Assembly (NCBI GenBank): GCA_947259215.1
Contig: CAMYLJ010000015.1
Coordinates: 1-64,000 of the forward strand
Reading direction: 5' to 3'
DNA: 64,000 nt
DNA from: an uncultured delta proteobacterium
Lineage (GTDB): Bacteria > Myxococcota_A > UBA9160 > JAFDET01
The notes below the pieces were generated by a model. The model was not told where the DNA came from. It ran no database searches and saw only the letters and a list, made by a program, of their open reading frames with translations. Both the position numbers and the translations under genes were made by a program. Positions within the stretch are counted from its first letter, which is position 1. Every line of letters starts with the position of its first letter. Below are positions 41,117 to 48,952 of this stretch, in pieces.

Positions 41117-41982
41117 CGGCTCGAGCGTACCCGTGGCTGCGCCAGGGTTCCCGTCAGCCTCAGGTCGGCGGTGCCGTCCGCGTCCAGACGCACCATGCCG
41201 GCGAGGGCGGGGCGCAGGCTCTCGTCGCGCACCTCGAGGCGGAGCTTGACGTCGAGCGGAGATCGGGGCACGTCGGCTCCGGGCCCCACCCGGCCCTCGC
41301 CGCGCGCGGACAGCATCGGGCCCTCCAGCTCGAGTCGCTCCAGGCTCAGGCTGCGCTCACCCAGGTCCACGTCGCCGGCCAGGGTGACGAAGGGCAGCGC
41401 CAGCGGCAGGCCGGGCAGGCCCACGGATCCGTCCGCGGCGCGCAGCTCCACGCGGCCGCTGGGGCCGTCGGCGGTCTGGCGCAGGTCGATCTCGGCCGAG
41501 GCCAGACCGTCGAGGGCCAGACCGGGGACCCAGCTCTCGTAGGGCAGCCGCCCCAGCTCCAGCCCCTCGAGGCTGCCGTCGAAGCCCGGCTCGCCGCCCG
41601 CGTACACGGTTCCGCGCAGGCGCCCCTCGGGCGCGGCCAGGTCGACGGCCAGGGCTGCGTTGCCGGAGAGCCAGGCCGTGGACCACGCGGGCCGCAGCCG
41701 CGCCCGGTCCAGCTGGAGGGCGGTCCCGTCCGGCAGCTCGGCGCTCACGCCCAGGGCCACCAGCACCGGACCGCCCAGCGACAGGCCCGGTCCGAGCCCG
41801 CGGATCACGACCCGTGCGCCGGTGGCGGCGCCGAGCTGCGCCGAGAGGCTCTCGCGCACGCGGTCGTAGGGGAAGCCCAGGAACACGAAGAAGCCGGTCA
41901 GGATCAGCGCGGCCAGCGGGATGCCCAGCCACAGCAGCGGACGGGGCAGGGGGCCCGGTCCGCCCGCACGCGCGGCGCTCAT
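41113..41982 (-). CDS. gspN: type II secretion system protein N
   Basis: A 289-residue inner-membrane-anchored periplasmic protein. A single N-terminal membrane segment (LLWLGIPLAALILTGFFVFL) precedes a beta-rich periplasmic domain with the AsmA/GspN-like sequence GARVVIRGLGPGLSLGGPVL, DGTALQLDRARLRPAWSTAW and KLRLEVRDESLRPALAGMVR. GspN is a late and often missing component of T2SS. It is assigned here mainly by position after gspM and by this layout. The stop overlaps the following gene by ATGA. Confidence 0.75.
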   Translation of the reverse strand: MSAARAGGPGPLPRPLLWLGIPLAALILTGFFVFLGFPYDRVRESLSAQLGAATGARVVIRGLGPGLSLGGPVLVALGVSAELPDGTALQLDRARLRPAWSTAWLSGNAALAVDLAAPEGRLRGTVYAGGEPGFDGSLEGLELGRLPYESWVPGLALDGLASAEIDLRQTADGPSGRVELRAADGSVGLPGLPLALPFVTLAGDVDLGERSLSLERLELEGPMLSARGEGRVGPGADVPRSPLDVKLRLEVRDESLRPALAGMVRLDADGTADLRLTGTLAQPRVRSSR

Positions 41983-42530
41983 GAGACGGGCTCGAAGCTG
42001 GAGACCGTGAAGGTCACGTCCATCAGGGTCGCGTCGTCCCGGCGTGTACGCATGCGCAGGCTCTTCACGGACAGCAGCTGGGGCGCCGTCTCGATCTGGT
42101 GCAGGTAGTTCACCGCCTGGGCCAGGGTGACGCTCTTCAGCACGACCTGCACCTTGGTCTCGCGGTAGAGCTCGCTGGCGAGCGCGGCCTGGGGCTCCAT
42201 GGCCTCCACCCCCACCGAGGCGCGCCGGGCCAGCGACTCCAGCAGGGTGAAGATGTTGCCCTGCGGGCCGCCCTGGATGCGTTGCTCCACCGTCGACAGC
42301 CGGGCGTTCACCTCGTCGAACTCGCCGCGCAGGCGCCGCATCATTTCGAGCTGCTGCTCGGCGGCAGCGACGCGCTGCTGCGCGCGATCCCGGGAAGACA
42401 GGATGGGCTGCACCAGCGCGAGCCAGGTCACGGTCAGCGCCAACATGCCGCCGGCCAGGGTGAGCAGCATCCGCTCGCGCGGGGCCAGCCCGTCGAGCAG
42501 GGTGCGCAGGCGCGCGAACAGGCCGCTCAT
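41979..42530 (-). CDS. gspM: type II secretion system protein M
   Basis: A 183-residue bitopic membrane protein. After a short cytoplasmic segment it has one membrane helix (MLLTLAGGMLALTVTWLALV), a coiled coil of about 40 residues (AAAEQQLEMMRRLRGEFDEV) and a ferredoxin-like periplasmic domain (VQVVLKSVTLAQAVNYLHQI). It partners with GspL at the inner membrane assembly platform. Overlap with gspL and gspN by ATGA-type junctions confirms the order. Confidence 0.88.
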   Translation of the reverse strand: MSGLFARLRTLLDGLAPRERMLLTLAGGMLALTVTWLALVQPILSSRDRAQQRVAAAEQQLEMMRRLRGEFDEVNARLSTVEQRIQGGPQGNIFTLLESLARRASVGVEAMEPQAALASELYRETKVQVVLKSVTLAQAVNYLHQIETAPQLLSVKSLRMRTRRDDATLMDVTFTVSSFEPVS

Positions 42531-44095
42531 GTGGTCCCGTCCGTGGCAGACATGCTGATGGTGACGCTGAAGCTCTTGCCCTGGGCGCCGCGTCCGCTGG
42601 TGATCTCGCTGACCTTGATCTGCGAGAACGGTGCGAAGCGGGAGAGCTCGGCCCGCAGCTGGTCCACGGCCTCGAAGCTGGTCGAGTGGCCGCGGATCCG
42701 GACCACCTGCCGGTCGATGGAGAGCTCCTCGAACGTCACCTGCAGTTCCTGGGGAATGCGGGCGGAGATTTCGGTCAGGAGGTCCAGCGCGGAGAGGTTC
42801 CCGCGGTAGACGCCCAGGAAGTCGGCACGCTCCTGGGCCTGGCCGACCGCCCCACGCATGGCACCCACCAGATTGCCGGGCGCCCGGCCGCCCGGGAAGG
42901 CCTCGCGGTAGAGCTGGGTCATCTGGCTCTCGAGCCCGTCCGCGCGGCGCGACTGGAGCACGATCGACGTGGTGGCCACGCCGGCGGCCAGCAGCAGGGC
43001 GACCCCGGCCATCACGCCCGGCCAGACGAGCTCGCGCCCGAGCTGGGCCACGTCGAAGCGCACGGCGAACTCGTCCTGGCGGAAGTTGGTGCGCGTGCGC
43101 GCGCGCAGGCTGCCGCGCAGCGACAGGGCCGCCGCCGGGCCGAAGAGCGCCGGGTCTCCCGACGCCAGGAACGCGCGGCCCGCCTCGTCGTCCGGCGGCG
43201 AGAGTCGCGCCGCCGGCACGCCGACGCGCTCGCCGAGCCAGGCCTCGACGCCACGCAGGTGCGCCCCGCCTCCGATGAGGGTCAGGCCGTCCACGCGCGC
43301 CGCGCCGAACTCCACCAGCACGGGCTCGAAGGATCCCAGGGTCCGCACGATCTCGCGCGCGATCCGGTCCAGCACCTGGGAGGCGCCGTCGGCGCCGCCC
43401 GGGGCGACGCCTTCCTCGCACTTGATGCGCTCGGCCTCGCGCAGGTCGACGCCGCGGTCGCGGGCCAGCGCCTCGGTCACGGCACGGCCGCCCAGGGGCA
43501 GCGTTCGAGCGGCCAGCGGCTCTCCCTCGATGCAGAGGCAGAGGGTCGTCTTGCGGTGTCCCAGGTCCAACACCACCTGCACGCCGTCCAGCGGGAACCA
43601 CAGCGACAGGTTGCCGAGCACCAGCCCCTCGGCCTCGACCACCCGCGGCGAGGCGTCTGCTTCGCCGAGGAGATCCAGCAGCCGCGCCACCTCGATGCGG
43701 GGCGCGACGTTGGCCGCCACCTCGGCCTCGCGCTTGTCGCCGCCCACGAGCTCCCAGTCGACGACCAGGTTCTCGGCGTCGAGGGGCAGATCGTCCTCCA
43801 CCTCCAGGGGGACGGCCTGGGAGAGCTTGCGGCGATCGCGGAAGGGCAGGCGCAGACGGCGCCCGGTGAGCCGGTCTCCCGGAAGCGCGCACACCACGTG
43901 GTCCGTCGGCAGCTTGTGGCTGCGCAAGAAGCTCCGCAGCCGCTCCGAGCGGGGGCGCGGGTCGTCGGGGTCTTCCGTGGGCATGACGTGGACGCCGCCC
44001 ACCTCGATCCCGCGCAGGGTGTGGCGCAGCTCCACGGCCTTGATCTGGTGGCTGCCCAGATCGAGTCCCAGCGCGCTGCGCCCCAGGATGGCCAT
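42527..44095 (-). CDS. gspL: type II secretion system protein L (PilM/PilN-like)
   Basis: A 522-residue protein of the assembly platform. The cytoplasmic half is an ASKHA/PilM-like domain (ALGLDLGSHQIKAVELRHTL, VCALPGDRLTGRRLRLPF, VVLDLGHRKTTLCL, GLTLIGGGAHLRG). A membrane segment follows near residue 375 (VMAGVALLLAAGVATTSIVL). The periplasmic remainder resembles PilN/GspL (VTFEELSIDRQVVRIRGHST). It links the GspE ATPase to the membrane complex. The start is ATG 44095 after GAGGGGGG. The fused PilM-PilN character is common in delta-type T2SS. Confidence 0.88.
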   Translation of the reverse strand: MAILGRSALGLDLGSHQIKAVELRHTLRGIEVGGVHVMPTEDPDDPRPRSERLRSFLRSHKLPTDHVVCALPGDRLTGRRLRLPFRDRRKLSQAVPLEVEDDLPLDAENLVVDWELVGGDKREAEVAANVAPRIEVARLLDLLGEADASPRVVEAEGLVLGNLSLWFPLDGVQVVLDLGHRKTTLCLCIEGEPLAARTLPLGGRAVTEALARDRGVDLREAERIKCEEGVAPGGADGASQVLDRIAREIVRTLGSFEPVLVEFGAARVDGLTLIGGGAHLRGVEAWLGERVGVPAARLSPPDDEAGRAFLASGDPALFGPAAALSLRGSLRARTRTNFRQDEFAVRFDVAQLGRELVWPGVMAGVALLLAAGVATTSIVLQSRRADGLESQMTQLYREAFPGGRAPGNLVGAMRGAVGQAQERADFLGVYRGNLSALDLLTEISARIPQELQVTFEELSIDRQVVRIRGHSTSFEAVDQLRAELSRFAPFSQIKVSEITSGRGAQGKSFSVTISMSATDGTT

Positions 44096-44105
44096 GGATC
44101 CCCCC

Positions 44106-45131
44106 TCACCAAACCCGCCACGAGAGTACCAGCGGCTTGCGCGGATCGCCGCGATCGAGCACTGCCTCCACCCGGCGGCGCACGTCGCCCACACGCGCGT
44201 CGGCGGTCACGAGGAAGACGTTGCTCTCGCTGGCCGCGGCGGGAAAGGTCTTGCCCACCACCATCTCCTGGATCGACGCCGTGCACAGGGGGTTGGTCTG
44301 AGCCTCCGGGCACAGGACCGCGCCGTCGTTGCGTGTTCGTACCAGGCGTTGCACGTCGTCGAGGGACGCAAAGCGATAGTCCCCGGCGACGCCGTGATAG
44401 AGGACGCCGAGCACCCAGGGCGGTGCGGTGTTCGGGTTGATGCCGGCGCCATCCACGTACGGGTGCACGGTCAGGTAGGGGCGCAGGGCCTCGATCAGCC
44501 GAGGCTCGAAGCCCCGCACGAGGGACAGCTCGTCCAGGGCCAGCAGGGGACGGTTGGCGGCGCGGTAGGGCGGCTCCTGGAGCTGGTAGTAGTCGTCCTC
44601 GGGATCGCCCCGCTGGCCGGTCTCGTCCCGGTCGATGTAGTCGATCAGGTTCCGGGCCAGCTCGAGGGCGTCGTAGTTCGCCTCGTCGGGGGAGATCTGC
44701 GCGTCCACGATCGCCTTGTCGATGAGCTCCACGAGGAGGACCTCCGTGGCGGCGTCCAGGGGATTCCCATCGTCGAACAGGGCGTTCAGGTTGAGGCGTG
44801 AGCCGGCGTCCTCGATCACCAGGGAGAGCCGGGAATCCTCGGCGATCGGGAGCGTCAGGTCGCGGGTCCGGGCCCAGACGTCGTAGCGCGTCTCCACGTC
44901 GAGCTGACGCTGCTCGTCGCGGATCCGGTCCTCCAGGATCAGGGCGGTGGCCAGACGCACGCCCCCGCGCGCCAGGGCCTCCGCCCGGGCCACGGAGTCG
45001 CGATTGCTCGCGATGGTGCGGTCCAGGGTGGCCCGCCTCCCGAAGGTGGCCACCGATCCCACCAGCAGCAGCAGGAAGATCAGCACGATCACCAGCACGA
45101 TCCCGTGCTCCCGCCGACCGGCGCCGCTCAT
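44106..45131 (-). CDS. gspK: type II secretion minor pseudopilin K
   Basis: A 341-residue minor pseudopilin. The prepilin-like N-terminus GIVLVIVLIFLLLLVGSVAT follows EHG and, as usual for GspK, lacks Glu5. The large alpha-domain has SRLNLNALFDDGNPLDAATE and LIDYIDRDETGQRGDPEDDY, typical of the calcium-binding GspK head, and GINPNTAPPWVLGVL near the end. It caps the pseudopilus tip with GspI and GspJ. The start overlaps the gspJ stop. Confidence 0.9.
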   Translation of the reverse strand: MSGAGRREHGIVLVIVLIFLLLLVGSVATFGRRATLDRTIASNRDSVARAEALARGGVRLATALILEDRIRDEQRQLDVETRYDVWARTRDLTLPIAEDSRLSLVIEDAGSRLNLNALFDDGNPLDAATEVLLVELIDKAIVDAQISPDEANYDALELARNLIDYIDRDETGQRGDPEDDYYQLQEPPYRAANRPLLALDELSLVRGFEPRLIEALRPYLTVHPYVDGAGINPNTAPPWVLGVLYHGVAGDYRFASLDDVQRLVRTRNDGAVLCPEAQTNPLCTASIQEMVVGKTFPAAASESNVFLVTADARVGDVRRRVEAVLDRGDPRKPLVLSWRVW

Positions 45132-46126
45132 TGGCAGTCTCCTGGCAGCGGCAGGAAGCTCGAGTAGTCGCCGGCGCACTGGCCGCCGACGCTGTTGATG
45201 AAGGAGCGGGGCATGCCCGCCGCGTCGAGGGCGGCGCCGACGTCGATCTCCGGATGACTCGCGATGCACTGGGAGACGGTCACGCAGAGCTTCTCGTCCT
45301 CCTCCTCCGGGTCGCCCGAGGCGACGGTCGAGGGGTCGTCGGGCTGGCCGTCGCCGTCCAGGTCTTCGCCTTCTTCCCCCTCCTCGCCTTCGCCGCGGCC
45401 GGCGCGCTGGGCCTCCGGCACCAGCAGGGTCTCGAAGTCCAGCAGGCGGACCGGGATCACCACCTGGCGGCGCAGGGTCTCGGGCTCGTAGAGGAAGGCG
45501 CCGTCGTCGTCGCGTGGCGTGGCCAGGGCCAGCTGGATCTCGACCGCCACCGGCAGCTGGTTCGAGTCGAGCGTCGAGGTGTCCCAGGTCTCCTTCCACT
45601 CGCCCCCCTCGCTCAGGAAGCGGGCGCCGAACGCGTGCACGTCCTCGATCAGGACCTGGGCCCCGTCTTCTTCCCGGTCCGGAACCGTCCGGTCGAGCGC
45701 CTCCGGGAGCCGGGGTGCCAGGCTGCGCAGGATCTGGCCGCGCCCCTCGTCGTCGGGCACGAAGGCATACGTGATGACGGCCAGGTCGGATTCGTGCTGG
45801 GCGCTGGCGCGGCTGCGGTGGGCGCGGGTCACGAAGCGGAGCCGGTCGGCGCCTTCTCCTCCGGCGTCGCGCTCGGCGAAGAAGACCCAGGGATGCGCGA
45901 GCGGATCCACGTCGTCGGGCTTGCGTACCAGGACGCTGCCTTCGAGCTCGCGCGCGACCCGGTCGAGCACCGCCGCGGTCCGGCGCGTGGTGCGCGTTCC
46001 TTCGGCGGCGGTGTTGCTCTGGCTCGACATCTGGAAGAAGAAGCTCGTGGCGGCGCTCACCACGATGCCGAGCAGCACGATCACCGCCAGCATCTCGATC
46101 AAGGTGAAGCCGGCCGCGCGGCGCAT
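45128..46126 (-). CDS. gspJ: type II secretion minor pseudopilin J with acidic C-terminal extension
   Basis: A 332-residue minor pseudopilin, longer than the usual 200-230. Prepilin peptidase site is after Gly6 (RRAAG then FTLIEMLAVIVLLGIV). The middle contains the expected beta-rich domain. The C-terminal 90 residues are unusual: an acidic Glu/Gly tract (GEGEEGEEGEDLDGDGQPDD) resembling a calcium-binding DxDxDG loop, then two Cys-containing segments. The extension could bind calcium in the pseudopilus tip. The ATG overlaps the gspI stop. Confidence 0.87.
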   Translation of the reverse strand: MRRAAGFTLIEMLAVIVLLGIVVSAATSFFFQMSSQSNTAAEGTRTTRRTAAVLDRVARELEGSVLVRKPDDVDPLAHPWVFFAERDAGGEGADRLRFVTRAHRSRASAQHESDLAVITYAFVPDDEGRGQILRSLAPRLPEALDRTVPDREEDGAQVLIEDVHAFGARFLSEGGEWKETWDTSTLDSNQLPVAVEIQLALATPRDDDGAFLYEPETLRRQVVIPVRLLDFETLLVPEAQRAGRGEGEEGEEGEDLDGDGQPDDPSTVASGDPEEEDEKLCVTVSQCIASHPEIDVGAALDAAGMPRSFINSVGGQCAGDYSSFLPLPGDCQ

Positions 46127-46653
46127 CAGGGGGCCTCCTCGTCGACCAGGGTCTCCAGGGTGGACTGCACCGCGGACTGGTCGAAGACGAAGGTCTCGCG
46201 CAGCACGGCGAGCTCCGCGCCGGCGTGCGGCCAGGCCACCTCGATGCGCACCAGCCGCAGCGGCGAGCCCTCGGCGCGCCCCGGAGCCGCGAGCAGGGTG
46301 GCTCCGCCGTCGTTGGCGTCGAAGGCCGCGGGCGCGCCCTCCGGCAACGGGTCCAGGCCGAGTTCCAGGGGCTCCACCGTCGTGCGCACCACGAAGTTCC
46401 CCTCCTCACGTTCGTCGCTTCCGACGCCCGGGGCGCTACCCGTCAGGAGGCCCGACTCGAGCTCGGCCAGCGCGCGGTCGGCCACCAGGGAGGCTTCGAG
46501 CTGGCGCCGGGCCACGTTCTCGGCGCGCAGGGCCTGGATGTTCGCCCGTGCCAGCAGGGTGAAGGAGACCCCGATCACGACCACCGCGCCCAGGACCTCG
46601 AGCAGGGTGAAGCCCGCGCCGGCGCGTCGGGCGCGCGCGCGCTCAGCCCGCAT
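46126..46653 (-). CDS. gspI: type II secretion minor pseudopilin I
   Basis: A 175-residue minor pseudopilin with prepilin cleavage after Gly14 (RRAGAG then FTLLEVLGAVVVIGV). Glu5 is present, and the following NIQALRAENVARRQLEASLV is typical for GspI. The C-terminal beta domain is rich in charged residues. ATG 46653 sits inside the end of gspH (11-bp overlap), so translational coupling is likely. It nucleates the tip complex with GspJ and GspK. Confidence 0.88.
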   Translation of the reverse strand: MRAERARARRAGAGFTLLEVLGAVVVIGVSFTLLARANIQALRAENVARRQLEASLVADRALAELESGLLTGSAPGVGSDEREEGNFVVRTTVEPLELGLDPLPEGAPAAFDANDGGATLLAAPGRAEGSPLRLVRIEVAWPHAGAELAVLRETFVFDQSAVQSTLETLVDEEAP

Positions 46654-47239
46654 CGCGAATCCGTACCGCGTCGGACAGGGGTTGGATCTCGAGCACGACG
46701 CGCCGCTCGCCGTCGTCTCCCTCCAGGCCGATCGAGGTGGGATCGGCCGTCCCATCGTGCTCGAAGGCCACCTCCACCTGGCCCCTGTCGATGGAGCCCT
46801 CCGGCGTCTCCACCCACGCGATCCAGACGCCGCCCGAGAGATTCTCGCGGCGGCCCGTGCCCGCGGGCAGCGGCTCGTAGCCTGCGACGGCCCGGCGCGG
46901 CGGCGCCAGGTCGAGAAGCGGGGCGTCCTGCAGCTGCGCGTCCTCAGGCGCGGCCTCCGCCGGCTCCTCGTCCGGCGGCGGAGCCCACTCCAGCTGCCAG
47001 CTGCCGCGGTCCAGGTCGAGTACCACCCGGTGCGCCACCTGGGTCATCACCGTGCGCTGGCGGGCGAACTCCAGGTCCGCGGCCAGGCGCCGGGCCTGCT
47101 CGTCCACGGCGCGGGCCGCCGTGAGGCCGAGCCCCGGCACCACGAAGGTGAACAGCATGCCGATGATCAGGATCACCGCCATCATCTCGAGCAGGGTGAA
47201 GCCGGCGGCCCGGCGCGGCGACGGAAGGCAGCGGGTCAC
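46643..47239 (-). CDS. gspH: type II secretion minor pseudopilin H
   Basis: A 198-residue minor pseudopilin with prepilin cleavage after Gly13 (SPRRAAG then FTLLEMMAVILIIGMLFTFV). The head domain contains QRTVMTQVAHRVVLDLDRGS and GRRENLSGGVWIAWVETPEG. GTG 47239 is chosen for proximity to the prepilin motif and lies 4 bp after the gspG stop. GspH links the major pilin shaft to the GspI-J-K tip. It is somewhat longer than average because of an acidic Pro-rich insert. Confidence 0.85.
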   Translation of the reverse strand: MTRCLPSPRRAAGFTLLEMMAVILIIGMLFTFVVPGLGLTAARAVDEQARRLAADLEFARQRTVMTQVAHRVVLDLDRGSWQLEWAPPPDEEPAEAAPEDAQLQDAPLLDLAPPRRAVAGYEPLPAGTGRRENLSGGVWIAWVETPEGSIDRGQVEVAFEHDGTADPTSIGLEGDDGERRVVLEIQPLSDAVRIRDAG

Positions 47240-47243
47240 GCGC

Positions 47244-47693
47244 TCAGGCCTCCTCGTCGCTCCAGTTGCCGATGTCGGCGTCGACTCCCTCGCCGCCATC
47301 CTGGCCGTCCGCGCCCAGGGACCAGAGATCGAACCCGCGCGGGTTCTGCACTCCCGGCTGCTGGTACTCGAACGGGTTGCTCCAGGGGTCGAGCGGATCT
47401 TCCTTGAGGTAGCCGTCCGGGTTGTAGCGGGGCGGCACCGGCTCGATGCTCGGCTTCCGGACCAGCGCGTCGAGGCCCTGGTCGGTGCTGGGGAAGCGTC
47501 CGTTGTCGAGCCGGTAGAACTCGAGGGCGCCCTCGATCATCTTCATCTGGGCGCGCGCGGTGGTGCCCCGGGCCTGCTCCACGCGCGAGAAGACCTGATA
47601 GCCCACCAGCCCGATCAGCATGCCCATGATCAGCACCACGGCCATGATCTCGATCAGGGTGAAGCCCCGCGTGCGGTTCCGGTTTCTGTGCAT
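47244..47693 (-). CDS. gspG: type II secretion major pseudopilin G
   Basis: A 149-residue major pseudopilin. The cleavage site is after Gly10 (NRTRG then FTLIEIMAVVLIMGMLIGLV). The calcium-binding C-terminal loop is recognisable in YLKEDPLDPWSNPFEYQQPG and LWSLGADGQDGGEG with DIGNWSDEEA. It polymerises into the pseudopilus that pushes substrates through GspD. It lies 16 bp after gspF, within the operon. Confidence 0.96.
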   Translation of the reverse strand: MHRNRNRTRGFTLIEIMAVVLIMGMLIGLVGYQVFSRVEQARGTTARAQMKMIEGALEFYRLDNGRFPSTDQGLDALVRKPSIEPVPPRYNPDGYLKEDPLDPWSNPFEYQQPGVQNPRGFDLWSLGADGQDGGEGVDADIGNWSDEEA

Positions 47694-47709
47694 CGAAGTC
47701 TCTCTCCTC

Positions 47710-48942
47710 TCAGGACAGCGAGCTGGTGATCTCGAGGAGCGGCACCAGCGTCGCCAGGATGATGACCAGCACCACGCCCACCATGAGCAGGATCAGCGTC
47801 GGCTCGAGCAGCGCGGTGAAGCGCTGCACGCTGGTCTCCACCTGCTCGTCGTAGGTGTCGGCGACCTTGATCAGCATGGCCTCCAGCTCGCCGCTCGCCT
47901 CGCCCACCTCCACCATGTGGGTCACGAGCGGGGGGAACTGGCCGCTCTTGCGCAGCGGCTGCGCCAGGGACGCGCCCTCGGTGATGCTGTCGCGCGCCGC
48001 CTCGATGGTCTGGCCGAGCACCACGTTGTTGGTGACGTGCTTGGAGATGTCCAGGCTACGCGTGATGGGGATCCCGCCGGCGAGGAGCGTGCCCAGGGTG
48101 CGGGTGAAGCGCGAGATCCCCACGGAACGGATCACGCGGCCGACGAGCGGCATGTGCAGCTTGGCGCGGTCCCAGCGCTCACGCCCACGCTCCGTGCCCA
48201 CCGCGAACCGGAAGCCGACGGCCGCGGCGACCGCGCCCATCCCGACCGCCCACCACCAGGCGCGCATGAAGTCCGCCAGGCCGATGATGATCCGGGTGTA
48301 GATGGGCAGCTCCTGGTCGAGGCTCTCCAGCAGCTCGGTGATCTGTGGCAGCACCACGGTCACCAGGGCGACGACGACGACGATGGAGAAGGCGAGCATG
48401 AAGAGGGGGTAGGTCAGGATCGCGGTCACCTTGTTGCGGAGGCGCTGCTGGCCTTCCAGGTAGTCCGCCAGCCGGCCGAGCACCTGCTCGAGCGCGCCGC
48501 CTTCCTCGCCCGCGCGCACCATGCTGACGTAGAGGGTCGAGAAGAGGCCAGCCTGCTCCAGGGCTTCGGCGAGGGACGCGCCCTCGTTCACCCGGTCGCG
48601 CACGGTCCCGATCACGGCCTTGAGGCGGGCGCTTTCCACCTGCTCGGACAGCGCGCCGAGCGCCTCCACCAGCGGGATGCCCGCCCCGACCAGCGTGGAC
48701 AGCTGGCGCGTGGCGATCGCGAGGTCGATGCCCGAGACGCGCCGCAGGCTGGGCAGCGCAAAGCTGCGGGTCGACGCGGCTCGGGTCTGGATCGCGGCTC
48801 GAGCGCCGCCTTCCTGGACCTCGGTGGGCACGATGCCGTCGCGACGCAGCTTGGCCCGCGCGGCGCGCGCGTTGTCGGCGTCGATGAACCCGCGCGCGGC
48901 TCGGCCGCTGGCGGCGACTCCTCGGTAGGCGTAGACGGGCAC
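47710..48942 (-). CDS. gspF: type II secretion inner-membrane protein F
   Basis: A 410-residue polytopic platform protein with two GspF domains (about residues 70-195 and 275-395): DLAIATRQLSTLVGAGIPLVEAL and ISRFTRTLGTLLAGGIPITRSL are the paired conserved starts. Three membrane segments (LTYPLFMLAFSIVVVVALVT, WWWAVGMGAVAAAVGF and LILLMVGVVLVIILATLVPL) are clear. The N-terminal domain PVYAYRGVAASGRAARGFID is also typical. It couples GspE to pseudopilus assembly. Confidence 0.96.
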   Translation of the reverse strand: MPVYAYRGVAASGRAARGFIDADNARAARAKLRRDGIVPTEVQEGGARAAIQTRAASTRSFALPSLRRVSGIDLAIATRQLSTLVGAGIPLVEALGALSEQVESARLKAVIGTVRDRVNEGASLAEALEQAGLFSTLYVSMVRAGEEGGALEQVLGRLADYLEGQQRLRNKVTAILTYPLFMLAFSIVVVVALVTVVLPQITELLESLDQELPIYTRIIIGLADFMRAWWWAVGMGAVAAAVGFRFAVGTERGRERWDRAKLHMPLVGRVIRSVGISRFTRTLGTLLAGGIPITRSLDISKHVTNNVVLGQTIEAARDSITEGASLAQPLRKSGQFPPLVTHMVEVGEASGELEAMLIKVADTYDEQVETSVQRFTALLEPTLILLMVGVVLVIILATLVPLLEITSSLS

Positions 48943-48952
48943 GATGCAGCCC

